A stretch of 64,000 bases of DNA from Pseudomonas baltica (GTDB lineage Bacteria > Pseudomonadota > Gammaproteobacteria > Pseudomonadales > Pseudomonadaceae), in the NCBI RefSeq assembly GCF_014235765.1, contig NZ_JACMYH010000005.1, positions 124,001 through 188,000 on the forward strand, given 5' to 3'. A program made the translations under genes and the position numbers. How positions within the stretch are numbered: the first letter of the stretch is position 1; each line of letters opens with the position of its first letter. Shown here piece by piece: positions 51,489 to 60,594 of the stretch. The notes under the pieces are model-generated. The model did no database searches. It was not told the DNA's origin and saw only the letters and a list, made by a program, of their open reading frames with translations.

Positions 51489-51767
51489 ATGAAGTTGCGC
51501 AGTGTATCGGTCTTTGCATGTGTTGCCCTGTGTGCCGGTGTCGCATCGGCCTCGTCGCTGCCCCCGGGGTCGCCGGGTACACCCACGCCAACCCCCTATC
51601 CACAGGTTACCGTGCCGTCGACCCATGGCGGCGAGGGCATGAGCAATTCGCCGCCGCTGCTGCCGCCCATACCGTTGCCTGCGCCACCCAAGGCCGAGAA
51701 CGTCCCCGAACCGGAGCGTCAGGACACGCCGCCAACCCCGGTCAAGCCTAAATCCCCCGGCGGTTGA
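51489..51767 (+). CDS. Small secreted proline-rich protein
   Basis: A 92-residue protein: a signal peptide (MKLRSVSVFACVALCAGVAS) followed by a low-complexity mature region rich in Pro (TPTPTPYPQVTVPS; PPLLPPIPLPAPPKAENVPEPE) with no cysteine after cleavage. It is probably disordered in the periplasm or outside the cell. Function unknown. RBS is weak (GGGGG 8 bases upstream). An in-frame upstream ATG/GTG at 51450 would add 13 residues and hide the signal, so 51489 is preferred. Confidence 0.7.
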   Translation: MKLRSVSVFACVALCAGVASASSLPPGSPGTPTPTPYPQVTVPSTHGGEGMSNSPPLLPPIPLPAPPKAENVPEPERQDTPPTPVKPKSPGG

Positions 51768-51798
51768 TCGCGTTTTCCCTGGCATACCGCATTCTCCG

Positions 51799-51985
51799 CC
51801 GACGCGGCTCGCGCCGCTGCTACAGGGGGATACAGGCCACCTGCAACGCCACGGCCCTTGTAGCAGCGGCGCAAGCCGCGTCCGCGTTCACCGCGTCCCT
51901 TCAGGCCCACCGCATCCGATGCGCCGCGAACCCTGTAGCAGCGGCGCAAGCCGCGTCCGGGCTCACCGCGTTCCTTCAGGCACGC
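51799..51985. repeat. Three REP elements (family A) with a 75-bp direct repeat
   Basis: A forward REP at 51799-51829 and two inverted REPs at 51857-51884 and 51932-51960. The latter two, with their flank (TCACCGCGT-CCTTCAGGC), form a direct repeat of period 75 bases. They fill the gap between the Pro-rich gene and ptrB. Confidence 0.85.
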
Positions 51986-51989
51986 CACA

Positions 51990-54044
51990 TCAAGATTGTT
52001 TGGGTGTGCCCAGGGCCTTGAGCACGAACGCATATTCCAGGGCCACATCGCGCAGGCCCTGGTAACGGCCGCTCATGCCGCCGTGACCGGCACCCAGTTC
52101 GGTCTTCAGCAGCAGCAGGTTGTCGTCGGTCTTGCACGCGCGCAGGCGCGCTACCCACTTGGCGGCTTCCCAATACTGCACACGGCTGTCGTTGTAGCCG
52201 GCGACCACCAGCAGGTGCGGATACGCCTGCGCGGTGACGTTCTCGTACGGCGCGTAAGCCTTGATGCGCGCATGCACCTCGGGGTCCTGAGGGTTGCCCC
52301 ACTCGTCATATTCGGTCACGGTCAGCGGCAGGTCGGGGTCCAGCATGGTGTTGAGCACATCGACGAACGGCACCTCCGCTACCGCCGCCTGGAACAGCTC
52401 CGGACGCTGGTTCAACACTGCGCCGATCAACAAACCGCCCGCGCTGCCGCCACTGATGACCAGCTGCTCGGCGCGCGTCAGCCCTTGCTCGATCAAGTAT
52501 TCGGCACAGGCGATGAAATCGCTGAAGGTATTGCCTTTGTGTTCCTGCTTGCCAGCCCGATACCACGCCTCGCCCAACTCGCCGCCGCCGCGCACATGGG
52601 CGATGGCAAAGGCAATGCCGCGGTCCAGCAAACTCAACCGCGCATGGGAAAACCACGGATCCAGGCTCTCGCCGTAAGCGCCGTAGCCGTACAGGTACAG
52701 CGGCGTGGCCTGGTCGGCGAAGGCCTTCTTCACCACCCGGCTGATCGGCACCTGGGTACCGTCTGCGGCGGTGGCCCAGAGGCGCTGGCTGACATAGTCG
52801 TCGGCGTCGAACCGACCCAGCACCGGGGTCTGCTTGAGCACCACCTGGGCGCCGTCGCTCAGGTTCAGTTGGCGAACCTGGCCAGGCCGGTTCAAGGCTT
52901 CGTAGCGCAAGCGAATCTGCTCGCTGGCAAACTCCAGGCTGTCAGAGACATACAGGCTGTATGCGGCATCCGGCAGTTGCACCGGGTAGGGCGCCAGGCC
53001 CTGGGCATGGACTTCGATGATCGGCAGGCCGCGCGCGCGCAGGCTCAAGGTGAAGGCAGCGGCATTGAGGGTCACCCCTTCGAGCATCACATCGTCACGG
53101 TGTGGGATCAGCGTTCGCCACTGCTCGCGAGTCGGCGCCGCGCCCGTGTCGGCGGCCTGGTACAAGGCGAAGTTGATGCCCGACTGGTTGCTGCGGATGA
53201 ACCAGGTCCAGGCACCGTCGAGTTGGCCGTGATCCGGATAGTACTCATGGTCCTCGACCCTTGGCGCCAAGCAGGTGAAATCCCCTGCAGGCTGGTCGGC
53301 ATCCAGCACCCAGGCTTCGCTGGTGGTCTTGCTGTTGAGCAGCAGGATCAGCTGGCGCTCCGAACTGGAACGGTAGCAGTGCAGGAAGAAGCGCCCGTCG
53401 TTCTCCTCGAATACCTGCTCGGCGCCGTCGCTGCCCAAGGTGTGGCGGTGCAGCCGGTGAGGGCGGTGGGTTTCGTCCAGTTCACCGAAGAACAGGGTCT
53501 GGCTGTCATTGGCCCAGGTCATGCTGCCGTCGCAATCCTCGAAAGGCAGCTCGACCACCGCATCGTTGCCCAGCTCCTTGACGAACAGGCGGTAGATCTC
53601 GTCGCCACTGGTGTCCAGGCTGTAGGCCAGGCGCTGGTGGTCAGGGCTGATGTTGAACGCGCCCATCGACAGGAAGCCACCGTTGGCCAGCACGTTAGGG
53701 TCCAGCAGCAACTGCTCTGAGTGCTCCTCGACCTGGGTCGAGCCGTCGTCCGGGCGTGCGCAGCGATAGTGCCGCGGGTACTCGTCGCCGGCCGTGGTGC
53801 GGGTGTAGTACAACCACGGCCCCCACGGCGAGGCGAGGGACAGGTCGGTTTCGCGGATGCGCCCCTTTATTTCCTCGAACAATTGCTCGCGCAGCTCGGC
53901 CTGGTCGGCCAGTTGTGCATCCTGCCAGGCGTTCTCGGCCTTGAGGTAGTCGAGCACGTCGGCGCGGTCGCGCACCTGCAGCCAGGCGTAGGGGTCGTCA
54001 CCGGGGGCGACATGTGCGATGGGGGCGACGATAGGCTGGGACAT
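51990..54044 (-). CDS. ptrB: Oligopeptidase B (S9 family)
   Basis: A 684-residue cytosolic serine peptidase that cuts short peptides after Lys or Arg. It has an N-terminal beta-propeller that limits access to small substrates, then an alpha/beta-hydrolase domain: LYLYGYGAYG, HVRGGGELGEAWY, the nucleophile SGGSAGG (Ser ~532), the acid in VVAGYNDSRVQYWE (~618) and the base in GAGHGG (His ~653). Length matches oligopeptidase B. It diverges from the small membrane protein gene at 54164. Confidence 0.95.
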   Translation of the reverse strand: MSQPIVAPIAHVAPGDDPYAWLQVRDRADVLDYLKAENAWQDAQLADQAELREQLFEEIKGRIRETDLSLASPWGPWLYYTRTTAGDEYPRHYRCARPDDGSTQVEEHSEQLLLDPNVLANGGFLSMGAFNISPDHQRLAYSLDTSGDEIYRLFVKELGNDAVVELPFEDCDGSMTWANDSQTLFFGELDETHRPHRLHRHTLGSDGAEQVFEENDGRFFLHCYRSSSERQLILLLNSKTTSEAWVLDADQPAGDFTCLAPRVEDHEYYPDHGQLDGAWTWFIRSNQSGINFALYQAADTGAAPTREQWRTLIPHRDDVMLEGVTLNAAAFTLSLRARGLPIIEVHAQGLAPYPVQLPDAAYSLYVSDSLEFASEQIRLRYEALNRPGQVRQLNLSDGAQVVLKQTPVLGRFDADDYVSQRLWATAADGTQVPISRVVKKAFADQATPLYLYGYGAYGESLDPWFSHARLSLLDRGIAFAIAHVRGGGELGEAWYRAGKQEHKGNTFSDFIACAEYLIEQGLTRAEQLVISGGSAGGLLIGAVLNQRPELFQAAVAEVPFVDVLNTMLDPDLPLTVTEYDEWGNPQDPEVHARIKAYAPYENVTAQAYPHLLVVAGYNDSRVQYWEAAKWVARLRACKTDDNLLLLKTELGAGHGGMSGRYQGLRDVALEYAFVLKALGTPKQS

Positions 54045-54163
54045 GAGCGGCTCTCTTGGTGCGGGTGCTGGCGGTGCATGCCCCGGGGCACGACAACAGC
54101 AGCGCCGGGCAGGCGAAAAGCCGTTATCATAAGCGCCTATTTGCCTGCCATGCCACGGACACC

Positions 54164-54643
54164 ATGACCGAGAACGACTATTTCCTCGCCTGGGGTATCT
54201 ACGCCTTCGCCGCCCTGGGCTGCATTCTGGTGTGGTTTCGTATCACCCGCTGGATGTGGCGCTACCTGCGCGAGCCCTTGCGCCTGCTCGGCGTGGTGCT
54301 GCTGCTGACGCCCACCGTGGTCGACCCGGCCCGCGACCTGCTGGCCCCGGCCGTGGCGATCAGCGCCCTGGAGCTGTTGTTCAAGATGGGCGGCAGTGCC
54401 TGGGGCGCGATTTCCGACCTGACCATGGCCGCAGTGATTGCCTTGGGCGTTTACGTGATTTTCGCTCTGGTGCGCCTGCCGTTCCTGCGCAAGGCCCAGG
54501 CCCGGCGCCTGGCGCAGGCTGAAGCAGACGCCGCACGGCACGATGGCGATGCCGCCGCGGCTGCGCGGCCCATCGAGCCGCGCGAAGAACGTCCGGTGCC
54601 CACGCCGCCACGGGACAACCTGCGGGTCGAACCGCGCATCTGA
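54164..54643 (+). CDS. Small inner-membrane protein
   Basis: A 159-residue membrane protein. Hydrophobic segments at ~7-25 (FLAWGIYAFAALGCILVWF), ~42-55 (LLGVVLLLTPTVV), ~62-73 and ~85-105 (MAAVIALGVYVIFALVRL) suggest three or four spans, followed by a charged cytosolic tail rich in Ala/Arg/Glu/Pro. It resembles Pseudomonas proteins that I know only as hypothetical. It is 30 bases upstream of the glutamine amidotransferase, probably in one operon with it. The start at 54164 is preferred over 54056, which would overlap the promoter region of ptrB. Confidence 0.8.
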   Translation: MTENDYFLAWGIYAFAALGCILVWFRITRWMWRYLREPLRLLGVVLLLTPTVVDPARDLLAPAVAISALELLFKMGGSAWGAISDLTMAAVIALGVYVIFALVRLPFLRKAQARRLAQAEADAARHDGDAAAAARPIEPREERPVPTPPRDNLRVEPRI

Positions 54644-54673
54644 ATCCACGTTCCATCGTCTCGAGTACCGTGC

Positions 54674-55456
54674 ATGTGTGAACTTCTGGGCATGAGTGCC
54701 AACGTACCGACCGATATCGTTTTCAGCTTCACCGGCCTGATGCAGCGCGGCGGCCGCACCGGTCCGCACCGCGACGGCTGGGGCATCGCTTTCTATGAAG
54801 GCCGTGGCCTGCGCCTGTTCCAGGACCCAACCGCGAGCAGCGAGTCGGAAGTGGCGCAGCTGGTGCAGCGCTATCCGATCAAGAGCGAAGTGGTCATCGG
54901 CCACATTCGCCAGGCCAACGTCGGCAAGGTCTGCCTGGCCAATACCCATCCCTTCGTGCGTGAGCTGTGGGGACGCAACTGGTGCTTCGCCCACAATGGC
55001 CAACTGGCCGAGTTCAACCCGCGCGCCGATTTTTACCGCCCCGTGGGTGATACCGACAGCGAAGCGGCGTTCTGCGACCTGCTCAACCGCGTCCGCGAAT
55101 GCTTTCCCGAGCCGGTCGAGTTCGAGCGACTGTTGCCCATCCTCGTGCAGGCCTGCGAGCAGTACCGTGGCCAGGGTGTGTTCAATTGCCTGCTCAGTGA
55201 CGGCGACTGGCTGTTCTGCTTCTGCTCGACAAAGTTGGTGCACATTACCCGGCGGGCACCTTTCGGTCCGGCCCGGCTCAAAGACGTGGACGTGATCGTG
55301 GATTTCCAGGCCGAGACCACGCCCGACGATGTGGTCACGGTGATCGCCACCGAGCCGCTGACCGAGAACGAAACCTGGAACCGCTACGCGCCCGGCAACT
55401 GGGGCCTGTGGCGCCAGGGCGAATGCGTGGCCACCGGGCAGGCGCAGCCTGCCTGA
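54674..55456 (+). CDS. Class II glutamine amidotransferase
   Basis: A 260-residue protein with the N-terminal nucleophile Cys2 (M-C-E-L-L-G), exposed once Met is removed. It has the Ntn-hydrolase motifs HRDGWGIAFY, VIGHIRQAN, NTHPF and CFAHNG, as in YafJ-like class II amidotransferases. No synthase domain is fused, so it must supply ammonia to an unknown partner or hydrolyse an amide itself. It is flanked by two membrane-protein genes in the same direction (30 and 42 bases apart). Confidence 0.9.
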   Translation: MCELLGMSANVPTDIVFSFTGLMQRGGRTGPHRDGWGIAFYEGRGLRLFQDPTASSESEVAQLVQRYPIKSEVVIGHIRQANVGKVCLANTHPFVRELWGRNWCFAHNGQLAEFNPRADFYRPVGDTDSEAAFCDLLNRVRECFPEPVEFERLLPILVQACEQYRGQGVFNCLLSDGDWLFCFCSTKLVHITRRAPFGPARLKDVDVIVDFQAETTPDDVVTVIATEPLTENETWNRYAPGNWGLWRQGECVATGQAQPA

Positions 55457-55498
55457 TACCCCACCGTGGCGCTGCCACCTTTGACTGAGAGGACGTTC

Positions 55499-56038
55499 AT
55501 GCTGCGAAGCTACCTGCGACTTGTGCTGTTTGCCGTCGGCTTGCTGGTGGGTGTGCAAGTACCCGGCGTGATCAACGACTACAGCCAGCGGGTCGAGGCC
55601 CATCGGCTCGAAGCGCAGCAGAGCCTGCGTGGTTTCAGCGAGACCGCGCAGCGCTTCTTCAATGGCGACCTGCAGGCGCTGGTGGCGCACTACCGTGCCA
55701 GTGAAGACCCGGTGTTCCGCAGCGACGCCGCCAGCATCGGCGCGCTGCTGGCCCGCAACCAGTTGCTGGAACGCGAGTGGCAAGCGCTGCAAGGGCCCTG
55801 GTATGCGAAAGCCTGGCATGTGGTGGCCCAGGCCGATCCGCAATTGCGTCAGGAAACCTTGAATGGCTACAGCTATCAGGTGCTGCTGGCGCCTGAGGCA
55901 ATTGCCTGGGGCATCGCCTGTGCCCTGGTGCTGGCCTGGGTGGTGGAATGCATCATCCTGTTCATCGGCTGGACCCTGTGGTTCGGCCGCCGCCGTGCCA
56001 AACCCGTGGCCGAGCCCCTGGTACGCCGCGAACGCTAG
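55499..56038 (+). CDS. DUF2937 family membrane protein
   Basis: A 179-residue protein with one N-terminal span (~7-23, LVLFAVGLLVGVQVPGVI), a polar helical middle (~30-130), and a C-terminal span (~140-165, AIAWGIACALVLAWVVECIILFIGW) followed by a basic tail (RRRAKPV). The layout of two spans with a large helical loop fits DUF2937. AGAGGA lies six bases before ATG 55499. It is the last of the three-gene group with the class II amidotransferase; function unknown. Confidence 0.8.
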   Translation: MLRSYLRLVLFAVGLLVGVQVPGVINDYSQRVEAHRLEAQQSLRGFSETAQRFFNGDLQALVAHYRASEDPVFRSDAASIGALLARNQLLEREWQALQGPWYAKAWHVVAQADPQLRQETLNGYSYQVLLAPEAIAWGIACALVLAWVVECIILFIGWTLWFGRRRAKPVAEPLVRRER

Positions 56039-56056
56039 AGCGTGCTCCTACCTTCA

Positions 56057-56083
56057 CCGTAGGAGCGGTCAGCGGCCGCGAAC
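56057..56083. repeat. Single REP element (family B)
   Basis: ACCGTAGGAGCGGTCAGCGG then CCGCGAA, one inverted-orientation copy between convergent genes. Confidence 0.75.
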
Positions 56084-56101
56084 GACCTCACGCAACACCT
56101 C

Positions 56102-57280
56102 TCACTTGGCCAGGTAGCGCATCCCGTCTTCCAGGCCACTCAGGGTCAGCGGGTACATTCGCTGCTCCACCAGATCGCGAATGATGTGCGTCGACGCCGT
56201 GTACCCCCAGGTGTTCTCGGGGTAGGGATTGATCCAGATCAATTTGCGGTAGGTCTGCATGAAACGCTGCAACCAGACCAACCCCGCTTCTTCGTTCCAA
56301 TGCTCGACGCTACCGCCCGGATGGGTGATCTCGTAGGGAGCCATGGCGGCGTCGCCGATAAACACCACCTTGTAGTCGGGGCCGTACTTGTGCAGCAGGT
56401 CGTGGGTGCTGATGCGCTCGGCGTTGCGACGCTGGTTGTCCTTCCAGACCGTCTCGTAGACACAGTTGTGGAAGTAGAAATACTCGAGGTGCTTGAGCTC
56501 GGTACGGCAGGCCGAGAACAACTCTTCGCAGACCTTGACGTGGGCGTCCATCGAACCGCCGATATCGAACAGCAGCAACAGCTTCACGTTGTTGCGCCGC
56601 TCGGGACGCAACTGGATGTTGAGCAGCCCGCCATCGCGTGCGGTGTGGTCGATGGTGCCGTCGATGTCCAGCTCTTCGGCCGCCCCTTGCCGGGCAAACT
56701 GGCGCAATCGACGCAGTGCCACCTTGATGTTGCGCGTACCCAGTTCCACGCTGTCATCCAGGTTGCGGTACTCGCGCTGATCCCAGACCTTCACCGCCTT
56801 GCCCTGGCGCTCGCCGGCATCGCCCACGCGAATGCCTTCGGGGTGATAGCCACCCGAGCCGAACGGACTGGTGCCGCCGGTGCCGATCCACTTGCTGCCG
56901 CCGGCATGCCGGCCTTTCTGTTCCTCCAGGCGCTGCTTGAAGGCCTCGATCAGCTTGTCCAGCCCGCCCAGGGACTGGATCTGCGCACGTTCCTCGGCGC
57001 TCAACGAGCGCTCGAACTCCTTGCGCAGCCATTCTTCCGGGATCAGTGCTTCGAGGTGTTGATCGAGGTGCTGCAGGCCATTGAAATAGGCTGAAAACGC
57101 CCGGTCGAATTTGTCGAAGTGACGTTCGTCCTTGACCAGTATCGCCCGCGCCAGAAAGTAGAATTCGTCCATGTCGGCGAACGTCACGCGATGTTCCAGG
57201 GCATTGATCAGGTCGAGCAGCTCACGCACCGACACCGGCACTTTGGCCGCGCGCATTTCATTGAATAGGTTGAGCAGCAT
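56102..57280 (-). CDS. VWA domain protein (CoxE-like)
   Basis: A 392-residue cytosolic protein. The N-terminal ~200 residues are helical (VPVSVRELLDLINALEHRV at the start, typical of CoxE-like partners of MoxR ATPases). A von Willebrand factor A domain starts near 230, with the MIDAS-like loop LLLFDIGGSMDAH (D239; the second Ser is replaced by Gly, as I recall for this subfamily), then VFIGDAAMAPYE. It follows the MoxR ATPase by 31 bases in one operon. Such pairs act in metal insertion or protein remodelling, but the client here is unknown. Confidence 0.9.
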   Translation of the reverse strand: MLLNLFNEMRAAKVPVSVRELLDLINALEHRVTFADMDEFYFLARAILVKDERHFDKFDRAFSAYFNGLQHLDQHLEALIPEEWLRKEFERSLSAEERAQIQSLGGLDKLIEAFKQRLEEQKGRHAGGSKWIGTGGTSPFGSGGYHPEGIRVGDAGERQGKAVKVWDQREYRNLDDSVELGTRNIKVALRRLRQFARQGAAEELDIDGTIDHTARDGGLLNIQLRPERRNNVKLLLLFDIGGSMDAHVKVCEELFSACRTELKHLEYFYFHNCVYETVWKDNQRRNAERISTHDLLHKYGPDYKVVFIGDAAMAPYEITHPGGSVEHWNEEAGLVWLQRFMQTYRKLIWINPYPENTWGYTASTHIIRDLVEQRMYPLTLSGLEDGMRYLAK

Positions 57281-57311
57281 GGCGCACGCCCTCGCAGTCG
57301 AAAAAGGAGGA

Positions 57312-58157
57312 TCAGCGGTTGCCGCGTCGGCTCATGAACGCCAGGCGTTCGAGCAATTGCACGTCCTGTTCGTTCTTGACCAGTGCACCGGCCAGCGGTG
57401 GGATGGCCTTGGTCGGATCACGTTCGCGCAGCACGGCTTCGCCGATGTTGTCGGCCATCAGCAGTTTGAGCCAGTCGACCAGCTCGGAGGTGGAGGGCTT
57501 CTTTTTCAGGCCGGGCACCTTGCGCACGTCGAAGAACACGTCCAGGGCTTCGGCCACCAGGGTTTTCCTTATGTCGGGGTAGTGTACGTCGACGATGCGT
57601 TGCAGGGTCGTGCGGTCGGGAAAGGCGATGTAGTGGAAGAAGCAGCGACGCAGGAATGCGTCGGGCAGCTCCTTTTCGTTGTTGGAGGTAATGATGATGA
57701 TCGGGCGGTGACGGGCCTTGATGGTTTCGTTGGTCTCATAGACATAGAACTCCATCTTGTCGAGTTCCTGCAGCAGGTCGTTGGGGAACTCGATGTCGGC
57801 CTTGTCGATTTCATCGATCAGCAGGATGACCCGCTCGTCCGCCTCGAACGCCTCCCACAGCTTGCCTTTCTTCAGGTAGTTGCGCACATCGTGGACCTTG
57901 TCCACGCCCAGTTGCGAGTCGCGCAGGCGGCTGACCGCATCGTACTCGTACAGCCCCTGGTGGGCTTTGGTGGTGGACTTGATGTGCCAGGTGATCAGGC
58001 GCGCGCCGAAGGACTCGGCCAGTTGTTCGGCCAGCATGGTTTTGCCAGTGCCTGGCTCGCCCTTGACCAGCAGGGGTCGTTGCAGGGTGATCGCGGCATT
58101 GACCGCCAGCTTGAGGTCGTCGGTGGCGACATAGGCGGGAGTGCCTTCGAACTTCAT
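57312..58157 (-). CDS. MoxR-family AAA+ ATPase
   Basis: A 281-residue AAA+ ATPase with Walker A GEPGTGKT (33-40), Walker B VILLIDEIDKAD (110-121), sensor 1 IIITSNNEKELPDAFLRRCFF with the arginine finger, and the helical lid domain. It is expected to form a ring that remodels a client together with the VWA protein encoded directly downstream. GAGGA lies before ATG 58157, matching the MKFEGTPAYVATDDL start; the open frame to 58319 crosses a REP element and is not coding. Gene order MoxR-VWA is conserved in many proteobacteria. Confidence 0.93.
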   Translation of the reverse strand: MKFEGTPAYVATDDLKLAVNAAITLQRPLLVKGEPGTGKTMLAEQLAESFGARLITWHIKSTTKAHQGLYEYDAVSRLRDSQLGVDKVHDVRNYLKKGKLWEAFEADERVILLIDEIDKADIEFPNDLLQELDKMEFYVYETNETIKARHRPIIIITSNNEKELPDAFLRRCFFHYIAFPDRTTLQRIVDVHYPDIRKTLVAEALDVFFDVRKVPGLKKKPSTSELVDWLKLLMADNIGEAVLRERDPTKAIPPLAGALVKNEQDVQLLERLAFMSRRGNR

Positions 58158-58243
58158 GGGGCTGTCCTCGGTGATCAAAAGTGGTGGCCGACTATATAGC
58201 GCAACGAGCTGCTTGTGGTGTGCCAGAAGGCTTGGCGCAACCC

Positions 58244-58334
58244 CCGTAGGAGCGGTCAGTGGCCGCGAACGGTGCCACGCGGTGCGCCAGATACACTGCA
58301 GCGCCTGGTTCGCGGCCAAAGACCGCTCCTACGA
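58244..58334. repeat. Inverted REP pair (family B)
   Basis: An inverted copy (GTAGGAGCGGTCAGTGG then CCGCGAAC) at 58244-58270 and a forward copy (TTCGCGGCCAAAGACCGC then TCCTACG) at 58309-58334, ~38 bases apart, in the gap between the DUF748 gene and the MoxR gene. Confidence 0.85.
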
Positions 58335-58394
58335 GAAAACCCAAGGAGAGCGGCTGGCCCTCTGCCCGCGAAGGGGCCAGGCCTGTCAGTCACC

Positions 58395-59471
58395 TCATTG
58401 CTGCTTCGGCGGCGCCTGTTCGTAGCGTGCATTGAAAGCCTGCACGAACCCGTTGCGCAAGATCTGCCAGAACGCCTGCAACGGGCTGATGTCCTGACGA
58501 TGCACATTGCCGCTGAGTTCGACCCGGGTCGCGAACTGGTTCTGCGACTGGTTTTTCAATACCGTCTCGGTCCCGCCCACCACGGCCTCCCAGATGGAAC
58601 GCAAGATGCCCTTGTCCTTGTTCTCGACGTCCTGTTGCCAGTTGAACACGTCGACATTGTGCAACAGCGGTTTGATGTAACCGCTCAAACGGGCGTTGTC
58701 GGCGTCGGCCTCGATCACGATGTCGCCACTGCCGGCGTTGAAATCGAACTTGCCATAGGCACCCGAGAAATCGTTGAGCCGACGCAACTCGATGCCGGTG
58801 GCGCGCAAGCGGAATTCGAAGTCTTCGAAGTTGCTGAACGGATCGAACGTGGCGGTGCTTTCAATGGGGGCCTGGCCGAACAGCTTGGCGTGGCCTTCGA
58901 AACGCGCATCGCGCTTGCCTTCGAGGTCCTCGACATTGGTCAGGTTGTACAGGCTGGCGTTGACCTGGGTGGCGCTGAGGTTGACCTGGGGTTTGGACGA
59001 GAAATTGCGGAAGCTGATCTTGCCATCGTTGACCCGCACTTCGTTCAAGGTGATCGGCAGCAGCTTGTTCATCTGGTCGCGCCAGTCGGTGCCGGCACCG
59101 GTCTGGGTGGCCTGCTTGTTGGTACCACCGTCGACGAAGTTGAGCTCGGGGTGCAGGAACTCCACATGTGCGACCACAGCATGCTTGTTCCACAGGGCGT
59201 GCCAGCTCACCGCGATATCGATCACCGGCGCATCGAGCAGCGGCACGGGCACTTTGCCGGAGGTCTTGACGATCTGCAGGCCGTTGATCTGATAGGCGCC
59301 GCGCCACCAGGCCAGGTCGACGTCGCTGACGCGGCCCTTGTAGTCACCCATGTCGGCCAGCTTGTCGTTCAAGTAGTCGCGCACCAGATAGGGCAGGGCG
59401 ATGTGCAGCCCCAGCACCAATACGACCAGGCCGGTCACGGTCCATAGCGGCCAGCTGTAACGACGTTTCAT
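58395..59471 (-). CDS. DUF748 domain protein, inner-membrane anchored
   Basis: A 358-residue protein with one N-terminal span (~8-30, LWTVTGLVVLVLGLHIALPYLV) and a large periplasmic part with repeated beta strands of the AsmA/DUF748 type (YQINGLQIVKTSG, AVSWHALWNKHAVVAHVEF, INEVRVNDGKISFRNFSSKPQ-like pattern). AsmA-like proteins form bridge folds that may shuttle lipids between membranes; DUF748 members are shorter and uncharacterised. It diverges from cysK by 123 bases. No partner gene is apparent. Confidence 0.87.
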   Translation of the reverse strand: MKRRYSWPLWTVTGLVVLVLGLHIALPYLVRDYLNDKLADMGDYKGRVSDVDLAWWRGAYQINGLQIVKTSGKVPVPLLDAPVIDIAVSWHALWNKHAVVAHVEFLHPELNFVDGGTNKQATQTGAGTDWRDQMNKLLPITLNEVRVNDGKISFRNFSSKPQVNLSATQVNASLYNLTNVEDLEGKRDARFEGHAKLFGQAPIESTATFDPFSNFEDFEFRLRATGIELRRLNDFSGAYGKFDFNAGSGDIVIEADADNARLSGYIKPLLHNVDVFNWQQDVENKDKGILRSIWEAVVGGTETVLKNQSQNQFATRVELSGNVHRQDISPLQAFWQILRNGFVQAFNARYEQAPPKQQ

Positions 59472-59594
59472 GGCAGACTCTCCAGAAAGATAGTTAGCGA
59501 TTGACTGTCCACAGTCTCATCCGTTCGCTGGACTCGCCCCCATCGCGGGCTTAACCTTGGATTTTTCCTGCTGCAGCACAAGGACCCTTACGCC

Positions 59595-60569
59595 ATGAGC
59601 CGCATTTACGCCGACAACGCCCATTCCATTGGCAACACGCCGTTGGTGCAGATCAACCGCATCGGTCCGCGCGGGGTGACCCTGCTGGCCAAGATCGAGG
59701 GGCGCAACCCCGGCTACTCGGTCAAGTGCCGCATTGGCGCGAGCATGATCTGGGACGCTGAAAGCTCGGGCAAGCTCAAGCCGGGCATGACCATCGTCGA
59801 GCCGACGTCGGGCAATACCGGCATCGGCCTGGCATTCGTGGCCGCTGCGCGCGGCTACAAGCTCATGCTGACCATGCCCGCGTCCATGAGCCTGGAGCGC
59901 CGCAAGGTGCTCAAGGCGCTGGGTGCCGAACTGGTGCTGACCGAGCCGGCCAGGGGCATGAAGGGCGCCATCGAAAAGGCAGGGGAGATCGTCGCCAGTG
60001 ATCCCGAGCTGTATTTCATGCCCCAGCAGTTCGACAACCCGGCCAATCCGGCCATTCATGAAAAGACCACTGGGCCGGAGATCTGGAACGACACCGACGG
60101 CGCCGTTGATGTGCTGGTGGCAGGTGTGGGTACCGGCGGTACCATTACCGGTATCTCGCGCTACATCAAGCACGTCCAGGGCAAGTCGATTCTCAGCGTC
60201 GCGGTCGAACCACTGGGTTCGCCCATCATCACCCAGGCCATGGCTGGCCAGGAAATCAGCCCGGCACCCCACAAGATTCAGGGCATCGGCGCCGGCTTCA
60301 TCCCGAAGAACCTCGACCTGTCGCTGGTGGATCGGGTCGAGCTGGTCAGTGACGACGAAGCCAAGGCCATGGCGCGGCGCCTGATGCAGGAGGAGGGCAT
60401 CCTCTGCGGTATTTCCTGTGGCGCAGCCATGGCGGCCGCGGCCAAGCTGGCGGAAAAGCCGGAAATGCAGGGCAAGACCATCGTGGTGATCCTGCCCGAT
60501 TCGGGCGAGCGTTACCTGTCGAGCATGCTGTTCAGCGACCTGTTCACCGAAACCGAACTGCAGGCTTGA
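59595..60569 (+). CDS. cysK: Cysteine synthase A
   Basis: O-acetylserine sulfhydrylase: makes cysteine from O-acetylserine and sulfide with PLP. The 324-residue protein has the PLP lysine K44 (YSVKCRIG), the PTSGNTGIGLAF substrate loop, the phosphate-binding GVGTGGTITGI and the C-terminal SGERYLSS. Length is normal for CysK rather than CysM. It is followed by a ~500-base REP array rather than by a simple terminator. Confidence 0.96.
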   Translation: MSRIYADNAHSIGNTPLVQINRIGPRGVTLLAKIEGRNPGYSVKCRIGASMIWDAESSGKLKPGMTIVEPTSGNTGIGLAFVAAARGYKLMLTMPASMSLERRKVLKALGAELVLTEPARGMKGAIEKAGEIVASDPELYFMPQQFDNPANPAIHEKTTGPEIWNDTDGAVDVLVAGVGTGGTITGISRYIKHVQGKSILSVAVEPLGSPIITQAMAGQEISPAPHKIQGIGAGFIPKNLDLSLVDRVELVSDDEAKAMARRLMQEEGILCGISCGAAMAAAAKLAEKPEMQGKTIVVILPDSGERYLSSMLFSDLFTETELQA

Positions 60570-60594
60570 TCGCTGTTGTGTGACGGCTGACGCC

